A DNA stretch of 64,000 nt from Nereocystis luetkeana. Lineage: Eukaryota > Sar > Phaeophyceae > Laminariales > Laminariaceae. The DNA lies in assembly GCA_031213475.1 (NCBI GenBank), contig JARUPZ010000016.1, positions 9,936,270 through 10,000,269 of the forward strand. The letters are read 5' to 3'. Every line of letters starts with the position of its first letter. Within the stretch, counting starts at the first letter, position 1. Below, piece by piece: positions 42,001 to 54,000 of this stretch. A program made the position numbers and the translations under genes. Below the pieces are notes generated by a model. It saw only the letters and a list, made by a program, of their open reading frames with translations. It ran no database searches and had not been told where the DNA came from.

Positions 42001-45000
42001 TCATGCATCGCCGTAGTCGTATGGCCATAGACACGCGCACCCCAACAATACCGGGACAGAGGCCGCCGGTTTTCGATGACGAGGCAGACATTGCTTACGC
42101 TAAGCGCGAAGCGAAACGTGAGGTGTTCCTCGAGTATTTTAAAAGGGGGGGGTACATCCTGCTTAGCGGAGAGGGGGGGGTAGTTTTAGTTCCGAACACG
42201 ATAAGTCATGTACCATGTCGTTTTGGAAGTTGTGCTGGTTTTCGAGCGCGATAAGCCATGGCAAGCGCGCGCAGAAAAGCAGGCATGTGGAGCTTCTCCA
42301 TCGTGGCTTCACCAGCGCAAACAAGCTGCCTCATCTGATATATTCGACTCAAACTACTGTACATCAACCAGATAATCGATTGCGCGCGATTGGTGCGGGG
42401 CAATTCTTCGCACGATTGGTGTGGCTGAGCATGTAGTGGTGTGGCGCCGGCATAAAAATAGCAACGCGCGAGGATGATATACACGAGCGACTATTACGGG
42501 GAATAAAACCTACGGTACACACAAAAACTATATATTTCCCTATTTTTACCAACAAATATTTGGTCCTATTTACTGCAGCCCCCCGTAATAGGACGGCGGT
42601 GAGAGTGAGTCGGGCACAGTAATTCCTGTAGTAGGGGCAAGCCCAGTTGCTGGGGGGGGGGGGGTGTACTCGCTAGGAGATATTTACTCGATCTCATGCA
42701 TGGCCATAGTCGTACGACCACAGACCCTCGCATCCCTACAATGCGGGGACGGAGCATATCGGGTTTTCACCGACCAGGCAGACATTGCTTGCACCAAGCG
42801 CGAAGCGCCGTGAGGTGCCTGGAGAGGCCCTTGAAATGTGAGCTGCATCCTACTAAGAACCGCTGTTGAGGCGGACTTGCATATATATGGATTACAGCAT
42901 GAATGAGTTGATTGTTTACATGGTGTAGGTATTTCCAGAGACCGTAATGGGAATATTATGTAACTACGTGATATGTTGGAGTAAAGGTTGTTCACCTCGC
43001 ACAAACGATCTAACTCAACAACCAGCTGTGACCGACCACCAAGAAAAAAAACAAAAGCGGTACCCTGGTTGTCTAGCTTACGTAGTGAGCGGCGTGTTTT
43101 ACAGTGCAGGTGCCAACCGACGCCAACCCAACCTATATAATACCTATATAATACCGGGAGGGGTTGCTGGTGGGGGGCATCCATACATAACAGGCAGTCT
43201 CTCCTCCCCCTTCCCCACTACGGTTCGTGATTTTCTATACTGATCGCGAGGAGACTGAAGTCCTTTCTCCCCTCGTTGCGTGGCGTCTAATGCATTCGCG
43301 GAGAGATGATGTATATGCTGCAATAGGTGGCATACGCAACACGCCTCGACATCGGACCCAACCCGTGAATGGAGACGGCACCCTTCAAGGAGAGGGGTCT
43401 CGTGTGCCTAAAAGGGTAGAACACGCCTTTGAACGCTAACGATGCACCACAGGAAGCAGTATATACGACGCGGTCCAGGTTTGACAAAGTGGTTGATCGT
43501 TCACACTACATCTTCCTTGCTTATTGATTTCGAGAACAATCCCGGGCGGTCGATCAGTGTGCACGGCTTGGTCCAGGCTCGACCAAATAGTTAATAGTCC
43601 ACGCTGGAACTCTTCAATACGTCAATCATTTCCATTCCTTCCGTAGAAACCCCCAGGCGGTCGGTCAGTGTATACGACTTTGTCTCCAGGTTAGACCAAA
43701 CGATTGGTATTTCACCCTAACTCTTCAATACATCAACCATATTTACTCCGAGAATTCCCGGGCGGTCGATCAGCGTACACGGCTTGGTCCAGGCTCGACC
43801 AAATGGTTATTCATCCTCCCTTACTCTTCAATACGCCAATCGTTCCCATTCCGTGGAAACCCCCAGGCGGTCGGCCAGTATATGTGACTAGGTTGGACCA
43901 GTTGGTTGCGGATTCAGCCTAACTCTAGAGTACATCAACCACCTTCATTCCGAGAAAACTCTCAGTACCTGGTCCGTGTAGGCGATTGGTCTAGGTTCGA
44001 AAATATAGCTGACCATTCACCCTAAACTCATCAAGCTGTCGGGGATAGGGTCAGGGTTTTGATCTAACGTCAAAGTGTGTTTCCAACCATGTCGTCGACG
44101 CGGGGTTCAAGGTCTATACAGCCTCCAACTGCCACCTTTCTGGTGGACCACGAAACAGTCTTAAATTAACACTTTTACCGACTTGAAATTAGAGGGTACC
44201 AGGCGTGAAGTAGGAGGAGACGAAAACTAACCAAATCGACGTGCAGCATCTACCCAAAGCCGGCGGTGCGCTTAACAAGCGTGCAGGTATGTGTGTCGCC
44301 CGCTGGAAGTTATCGCAAAAGGGAATCGCAGCGCATGCGATAGTTTCATGGTGACGAATATAAGGCTCGGGAGGGGGGGGGACAGGGGACCGCCATTTCC
44401 ACCACCGAGTTATTGCCACATGCAAGCGGGGCTCTATATATACCTCACTGGTACAATAGCTAGAAACGAAACGGTCCCACGCTGACGGATAAAAAAGAAG
44501 CCAGAAAGTCACTGCGGACGGAAATATGTAACGTTTTGTGAATATGCCATGAATATCAAACGGTAGGCAGATACTTTCGGGCAGAGTGGTAAGTAAGGGC
44601 GATACACATATATTAGTACTGCATATACGCAGGGTAGCCACATACACATGTGGTTGTAAGGCGCTGAAGAAGAAGAGGTAGATATGGCCTTACGACTAAG
44701 GCGATGCATGACATGAACGCACCCTCCCCCCCTGTGGTAGCTATGGTCTGGTTTGCTGTTAACTGTTGGGAGGGGCGCAGACTGCTTACCAAACCGCACC
44801 GCAGGGTGCCGAGAGAAGTCAGAAGACGCCTGCACGATTTTTTGCACTATTCCCGAGGGGCTTGTTGCTGACACCGTTGCAGTGATGGACGCTCTCCCCG
44901 AGTCGATATCGCCTTGCTGGACCTGCGAGAGAAATATTCCAGCCAGCGGCATATGGTTACAGAAAAGCATGACTCCCTTCCACAGCAGCCAGCGGGTCTC

Positions 45001-48000
45001 CGTCTAATCACCTTCCTAAACCGCTTCTAAAAATAAATGAGCAAAGGCACAGCTAGCGAACAGGACAGCTGCCAAGGATACCAGTAATATCTTGGAGATA
45101 CATCTCCCCTCGTAAGAAACAAGGCAATCAGTGTGGGAGGTACCTGTGAAGCGAATTAATATGTGTCCCGAGTTAGTTTCTTACGAGGGACCATAGTAAA
45201 TAAGACCTACGGTACACACAAAAAAAACTACATGTTTACCTATGCTTACAAACAATACTTGGCCATATTTACAATGGTCCCCCGCAATAGTAGTATTAGT
45301 ATATGCACTCTATCCGTTCGATGACGCGTGCTACCATAGGACTATAATAGCACGTTTTGTCGGTCAAAACTCTGAATAATGGACTTCCTCCACCCTCTTT
45401 GAACTATTTACGGGGGACCATAGTTAATAGGACCTATGGTATACATAAAAACCTATATATTGAAGCATTTTTACAAACAATATTTGGTCCGATTAACTAT
45501 GGTCCCCCGTAATAACTGACGGCATAAAATTGACGATTACAGCAGCGACGGTCACTGCGTGCTCGAGGAACGGTACAAATCGGCGTCCGGGGTACAACGC
45601 AAGGAGCCGTGCGGCACAGGCACGGGAGCAACCACGATCCCACCCGTTTTGCTGGGCGCTCCAACCTTTTCAACCATTGTCTTCGTTGCTACCCGTTTAA
45701 GGAGGGGCCCAAAGCGGATATAGCCCAAATTCGTCGGATATGCCATTTTTCGTACGCCCGTTGTTTATCGGGGTGCGCCTTCATTTTTTCTCATAAAATA
45801 TGCACTATTATTATTACGGGAGACCATAGACAACAATAGGACCAAATATTGTTGGTGGAAATAGGGAAACATATAGTTTTTTGTGCGTACCGTGGGCCCT
45901 ACTTACTATTGTCCCCCGTAATACTAATACTATGGGTGTAAGGCTTCTCAGGTGGGGAGCCTTCAGCTTAGCGTACCATGTCAAATCCTCATAAACGACC
46001 GACCTCTCGGTTGTACGGCTTGGTGACGCGGTAGCAGCAAGTTTATTTGAGAGCATAGACTGGGCACCAACTTACGCGTCGACGATGCGTTTTTTTGTAG
46101 ATTGTGATGCTTGTGCGCTGAGCACGCTCAGCCACTCTATAGCACAGACGGTGTCAGCATTGTCTGCGCGACTTGTCTATTGCTGCTGTTTTGGTGCATG
46201 CCATGGTTTTAGTTTTTCGCTCGGTCGTACCTCGTAAAAGGCGCGACACGAAACCGTCTCCCCCGGACCGAGCGCCAGGTTGTCGAGGCTTGGGCTGCAG
46301 CTGACCTTGGCATCAGAGTAGCCGCTGCCGCAACAAGAGGGGTTAACAGTCAGCACGCACATACCGACACGCAGGGCGCTCGCAGATTGCCAGGGCTTGG
46401 GTTGCAGTAATGCTAGCATCAGAGGCACCGTTGTCACAAAGAAGAATAGAAAAACCTCGTCCGCATCAACACCTTAAGTACGCTTTTGATAGCATGCTTT
46501 AACCCACATCAGTTTGCGGAAGCCCGCCGCGTCACACACACACACCACGCAAATTCCAACCCTTTCCACTCCGCCACGACTGCATATTTTATCTTGCGCT
46601 GACTCCAAGTATCATAGCGTGCCCAAAACAAAGGGTGCGGCGGTTAAGGCCTTCTATTTCGGCGGTTGACATTATTACCCAGGACCACACACCTAGGACC
46701 GATCGGCCATTCTCCAACCTACATTCGATGGAGAAATGCTGGACATTGTCGACAGATCGTCAAGTTTCGGTATGATGACAACATGGCCCCGCCGCCGCCC
46801 ATACAGGCGGCGGGGCCAGTTCCTTTTTCGTTTTTTTTATCTTTCTTTCTCAATCGTTTTGCCTGTCCTTCTTTCTGTTCTTCTGTCTCCCTCCGATGAA
46901 AAGTCGTAACTCAGATCCGGAGTCACACATCAGGCTCTTCTCCCTCCCTCCTCCCCACTACGGTTCTTGCATCGCGAGACATTATTGTCGCGAGAAAAAA
47001 GACTGCTGCCCGTTCTTCCCTCGTCGACTATTTACGGGGGACCATAGTAAATAGGACCTACGATACGCACGAACGCCTGTGTATTTACCTATTTTTGCTA
47101 CCAACGTTTGGTCCTATTTACTGTGGTGCCCCGTGATATTTATAGCATGGAATCGCACCTACCCACGCAACGCGCGCTCACTGCTTGATTCCTATTTATT
47201 TATTTTTTGAATGAAGAAATCATCACCTCCGTGGGATTTGCACTTACTTTCGGGATCAACTCTATTAACAGCAGCATTCGAGGGCACCGCTAGGCCACCG
47301 AGGCGCCCGGGTGCTTGATAGAACCTGACCAATACATGGCGAATTATGTTACCAATGCCAAGTCCGTGAAGCATCGCAGGATGCGAGGCACTTTTTTTTG
47401 GACACCGCCAGAGAAACTCGGACAGGCTCTGACGACCTTCAAAGCTTTGCTAAGTGGAAGGAAACCGCCGCGCTATACGCACGTACATCGAAACAGTTAG
47501 GTCATAACAGAATGCCCTGAGATTCACGCCAAACATTTGCCGCCCCAACCGTAACAGGTCGGGTACCGGAGATTTCCGCCTAACCTCATCCTTCACGCTA
47601 TTTTTTTAAAGGTTGGCCAGTAACACCAGTAAATTCCCGCCAAAACGATGTTTACCTTTCAACCTGATTGCGCAGCTCAACGCTGGAGATGTCTATTGCC
47701 GTCAACGTCGTACTGCCTGTGTTGCCGAGGTCGATCGTGAGCTTCATTTTGTCTCCGGCGGAGTCCCCGCCGATGCCGTCAGAGTCAGACACTATGCAGC
47801 CCCCGCTGGCCGAGAGGGAGCCGATTCGTTCCAGGTGATGCGTTGTTTTCGAAGAGTTCGTGACGAACCCTCCCGACGCCGGGACGCCCACCACGCTGCA
47901 GGATAAGCAAAGCGTCGGGGAGGTGCGAAGCGAACGAAGTGTCGGACAGTGTGACGGAGGTAAAACTATTTTTTATCGGCCTCCACAACACGCGCAAAAG

Positions 48001-51000
48001 GCCGGTAAAGTTACGTGTCGAGGTCGGCACGGTTCAGCCTTTAGTAACACAGGGGTTGTTGTTGTTATTGTTTTGTTGATGTTTTGTCGGTGTTGGTGTT
48101 GGTGTTGTTGCTGTTGTTGCTGTGGATGATCTTGTTGATAGTGGTGGGGGTTTTGCTGTGGCTGTTGTTGCTGCTGTTGCTGTTGTTGCTGTTGTTAACT
48201 CTGTGGCTCTTGCTGCTGTTGATGCTGTTGCTGTTGCTGTTGATGTTGCTGTTCTCGCATTAACCCATCGCCACAGTCTACTATTGTAGTCCATGGTCAC
48301 CAGGCAGACTCTAGTATTTATGAATCGGAATATGACCTCTAGGGGGGGACAAAAACATGAAATAAAAAAATGTACCAAACAAATAGTTGTTGCTGTTGTT
48401 CTCGCGTTGACCCATCGGCATGGCCTAGTCCGTGCTCCGAGACAGGCTCCAGAAAACGCTCTTTGCGTGGAAGATTGCCCCACAAAACGAAAACACACAC
48501 ATATAGTGGGCACCGGTCACGCTACGATATCTCGGCAGATTAGTTCGCGTGGAACTAACACCACGCACGACATCACGAGGGTGGGGGGGGGTCATGATGA
48601 CGACGGTAATACGACGCGGCTCACCCTCGCCGTCGGCGACATTTACGTAGTTTACCTTGCGGTGCTGCTGACGAAGCCGACATCGATGTCTGATTGCTTG
48701 ATCACGTACGTGCCCGTGCAAGCGAATGAAGCGCCGATAAGCCAACGCCCAGGAATGCCGTTGTTGCCGCAGTCCAATCCGTGGCCATCGGGAGCACCTG
48801 ATAAAAAGCAAACGCGTATGATACTCATTAGGGTTATGAGTGTCACGGCTTAAGAAAGGAGTTGCACATTCGGACGCAAAGTACTTCTCACAGACGGTAC
48901 CCGTAGCCTGTTAGTACTCAACTGAGGCTCATAACCTATTAGTAGTCGACTGAGACTCTTGAACTGTTTCTACTCAACTCAGGTTTCTGACCTATAATGT
49001 AGTACTCAACTGAGACTCCTACCCTGCTGCTAGCAACAACTTAGTAAGACTCTTATCCTACCACCCCCAGATAGATACTTCACTGAGGCGCTTAACTTGT
49101 TAGTGATTCACTGAGGCTCTTAATCTGTTGGTACTTAACTGACGCGTTCTACGATAGAGGTAGCGCATTTCCGCTATTTTGTTTCTGAATGACGGGGCTC
49201 AATAACCCAAAATCGTCGGAAGGCCAACCTTCTCTCGAAAAATGACCCTTTTGAGTACTTGGGCCATGGGAATATCTATCGGGATGCAATTTGATATTTG
49301 CTAAACTGTGTTTTCGGGTGAGGTATGGAGCTACTAAAGGTAGGAGCTTCAGAAAAATTAGGGTGAACCTCTATCGTAAAAGAGGCTCTCAACCTGTTAG
49401 TGCTCAACTGAGGCTCATAACCTGTTGGTGTTCAACTGGGGCTGTTAGTCTGTTAGTGCTCAGCCAAGGAGTTGCCTAATATAGTTATATTTGTATGTGC
49501 GTGTTCAACAACGTGTTTTGTTGGATAACTGCGTAGCTCATGGTACTATGGGGGACCATATTAAATAGTACCTACGGTACACACAAAACCTATATATTTC
49601 GGGGGGGTTTTCTAACAATATTGGACCCTGTTTGCTATGGTCCCTCGTAATAGAGTGCACACCGGCCTTGTCAGGGGTTTGGGCGAGTGAGTACAGCACC
49701 CCCATTTTCACGGTCGGGGGGACGGGAGATGTCGGATGTACTCGATATCATACAAGGCCTTAATATTTTGACCATAGACCTTCACATCCCTACCATGCAG
49801 GGACGGACCACGTCGAGCTTTCACCGACAAGGCAGACAGTGCATGGGGGAGGGGGAGGGGGGGTGGTGGTGGTGGGGGTTTGGGGGGGGGGGGAGGAGTG
49901 GGGGGGGTCCCCCCATTCTCTAGGCAGGGGGGTAACCCCATTCCACGGCAGGCGGTGAAGGGAGGGGGGGGGGCATTATCACGGTCAGAAGTTTCCCTTT
50001 TGCCCGGCAGAGGGGGGGGGGGGTACCCCTCTATTCACTACCGAGTTTAGGCCACTCGCACGTGTGGCGCTACACCTAAACTAAACAAAATGGGCTTCAA
50101 ATCGTTCGTTTGGCGCAGCGTCTGGAGGTTAAGGTCTAGACCTCACCGTGGACACTCTTGAATAGGTCGTTGGAGACCGTCACGTCGTTGACGTCCACAT
50201 TCCCCATATTCGTCGCCGACGCCTTGAAAACCACAGATCCTCCCACACTCGCCAAGCCCGGGGAATGCTCGTGCTCGTTATTCACGACGATGCTAGGCAC
50301 CTGTCGAGGTTAGTCGGTGTTGTGTACTATGAATATATCGAATGCTCGATGATACCACATGTCGCAGGAGTACCCCCCAACCTTCACTGCGGAGATTAAG
50401 CGTATCCCCCCGCTTTCACCTCCGACGTTAGGCGACTCGTGCGAGTGGCTCTATACCCCTCTCTCTAAAAAAAACGGGAGTATTATGTAAACCAGTTGTG
50501 CTGTCAGAAAGCAACATGCATGTCCATGGTGGCGGTTCCTGCTCACCGCGGAACAATCACAACACACGCAAACGCTCAATAGGAGACTGCGCACAAACCG
50601 GTGCACGAGCCACCCGAGCCAGTGGCGCCGAGCCGCGTCAAAACGGGGTGCTACGAATAAGCGGGCCCCCTACCGTAGCCGCTGTCCTAGGGGATGGGTG
50701 CTTGCCACCAAAGGCAAACTAGGCAAGGGGACAAGGCGCGCAAGAAAGTTCATGGCATACATGGACCACGAGTATTAAGCACCCAAATGTTGCCGGTGTC
50801 TCTAGTTGGAGTAAGAACCGTGCTCCGGCTCGACAGGGCTTCGTAGTCTATGGTCAAATCATTAAGGCAAGGAAGAAATGAGCCCCACACACACTGCAGC
50901 CTTGATCTTATGTTGACGCCGCCGGTTTCGCCCGTTTAGATGCACCGGAAAGCTTTTTATTGCCCTTGGACGACCCAAACATCCAAACGGAACGGTCCAC

Positions 51001-54000
51001 ATCCCAGCAATCTAGAACTGTTCACTGGTGCATACCTAGTGGTTAGTGCTTCAAATATCTCAGCTGTGAGTTTGACCAATTGAATTGTTGAAAAGATGAA
51101 TAAATCGAAGGTGGGTCTAATAACGTCATATATCACGTTTTCACCCATGTTCTACATATGTTGAAGCGCATCGGTTCACATTGCATCACATGTGACTCAG
51201 ATTGCACCGCATTTGGCTCAGGCTGCACCGCATTTGACTCACGGCTCACCCCGTTCGGTTCAGGTTTCATGGCATTCAGCCTGCGTTGGCATTCATGTAT
51301 TCTACTTATCTCGCAACGAACAAAATCATCGGCAGTAGATGTTTCAACCCTTGCGATTCGACCCTTGTGCCTCTGGTTTCGCGCAGAGGTGCGACCGTTT
51401 GTCGGCGCCCGTTTTGTTCGACAAATCGAGCGCTAAAAATACCATCGATGCGGAGGAGAACCAGTGTGCGGCACCGAACCGCTTTACGTCTGCCTCAAGA
51501 TACGCCAGGCTTTGGCTCTGTCACCTGGCGGAGGGAGACCGTCGACCAAAAAGGTACGCTCTCGATCGCATGTTCTCCCAAGACGCCGGCGCTCTTTTCA
51601 TAGTGTGCAAACGCCTTCACGCTGTCCTCCTTCGCTCCGGCGTTGATCTGTGGTTTGGTTTTGGCAGAAAACAAACGCGGTGCCGGAGGCAAGCGTCAAC
51701 CGGCGTCAGGCAGGCAACAGTGGTCTGCAAATACATGAGTCTGTCTTTTTTGTATTTGTGGTCCTCGTGTGCGCCGGGATGCCCGGGCGGGGTAGTCTAA
51801 AATCAAAGCACCAGAGATGAATGCATTTCCTGCCTTTTTTCTGGAGGACAATCTACTGTAGGTATGTCGCCGGTCAATGAATGAAACCATTAGGTTCGAT
51901 GAGGCCTTCTGCCCTGACTAGTGGGTGGGGTCGCCCCCGGATGTAAAACATCCCCACGTTGAGTGCACGCTCGCCGCGACAACCATCCTGATTGTGCTCC
52001 GGAACACCAGAGCTGGGCAGTCTCAGATGAACGCACTATTCATATAGAGAGGCATGCACGTTATGCCCTCAATTTTGATTAATTCGGTGGCGCTTGCAAA
52101 GTCGTCACAATTGACCGTATGCCAATCGCGCACTGCACTTGTCAGATGACACAACACTCGCGAGGCCGGGTACGGTACCGCCGCACGACTCGAAATTGGT
52201 TTTTCGAAATCTCCAACAAGGTCCTGTGGCCAAACACTAATTCATGTACCCAGCATTGCTGAAAATCGTTAACTCCAACCAACCCCTCTTCACCAAACAC
52301 TAAAATAGAAGGGTGACTATTGTAGTGTACACCCTGGTGTAAATACCGCCTCCCTCGGATATGAAAACCATTTTTTTCATCCTATTTATTATCTTCGCCC
52401 TCCTTTTGTCCCTCCTACAAATAGCCGCTACTCAGATCCGGGATCACACAGCAGCCCCCCCCCCCCCCCCCTCCCCTCCCCACGGCAGCTCGTGCCTTTC
52501 TTTTCTTATCGCGAGATCACTCCAGCAATTTGCTTCGCGTCGAATTGATGCCTTGAAGTAATAAAAATGCTAAGACATCTCAATATATTTCTGTACCAAC
52601 TGGAGTTGGGGTGAGGAAGTAATGGGAGGGGGAGGGGGAGAAGGGCTAGGGGGGGTGGGAAGGATTCGGGGGAAAGCGACGGCGATAATAATGAGGGGAT
52701 TCGAGGTTGAGTCGGCGCTAGAAAGGGAAGGGACGGCGGGAGAACGTGGTGATGCCGATGGGGGCGCGGGGGAGGGGTCGAGTGGGACCAGGAGGGGTTT
52801 GTGAGTGCTACGTACAATAGTACTTCGTCTATTTACTGTTTCGCTGTGCCTCACCTCTGCCTGGGAAACGGCGCTTGTCGCGGTGCACTCGATGTAATCG
52901 GCGGGGGCCAATCCCGCCTGGGGGTAGTAGGTGGCAAGGCCAACCACTATCCCCGCGCTCGCCCCTGTGACGGGCTGACCGCTGGTGGTGTCCACGCAAT
53001 GAATGACTTCGCCGCTCTCCAGAAGAGATTCAGCTTGCAGTGAGATGTCGTACAGGGTCAGCAAACCGCTGTTCGTGATGGTATACACGTACTGGACCTT
53101 GTCATCCGTTGCTGCCGCTACCGTTTTGGGCCCCTTTCGGATGTAGGTGCTAGTCAGTTCGAGTCTAACGGAGCCGACCTGGGATAGCAGAGAACGACGA
53201 AGCGAGAAGAAATTCGAGTGTGTGCTGCGTTTGGCGAGGGGGTATGCATATATATACAATATATACCAGGTATATATATTGTACTTATATATATATATAT
53301 ATTTATATGTGTCGGCATTGGCGTGTCCTTGGACATATCGCCTCCCTCTTTTGTTATATTTACTTAATTCACACTATTAGCGATAATAGCCCAAGTTGGT
53401 CATGAACATATATGATCCACCCTTCCCCATACGTATGTGTTTTTATCGTCTCCTCATAAAAAATTGATGCATGATTTTTCCACCCCCTTGGGAAGCCTGT
53501 ATCGGCCAACAGTGAAACTATGACTTACTTCACACTACCGTAGTATAAGTAGTATAAGTCCACGAATAAGGATATAAGAACGGATCAGAACATAAGGCTC
53601 ATTTCGGGGGGGGCGCTAAGAAAATTGCAACAAGAAATCGTGCTGAGCGGCGAACGCTTCATCGGAGTATTATATATGATAGCCTATGTTCAAGCCCGTT
53701 TCAGGATGATGTCGGAATAATGTTCTAAGAATTGCTTACAGAATGCCCCGTCTTGGCGGGCCCTTACTCTAAATAAGTAGGGAGATATAAACCAGGGTAC
53801 CGGGTATTTGGTATGTTTATCTCCCCCCCCCCCCCCGAATGTGGAAATGACGATTGTGTTGAAATATAAAACTGCATGAATCAACTCGAATCTACTATCT
53901 GGCACACTGTCTACAAACCAAATACCACTGCAGTAACTAGAATAACTCTGCGGAGAACAAGCAAAACATACATGAACACGTGTCATCGAAGTGCAAGACG

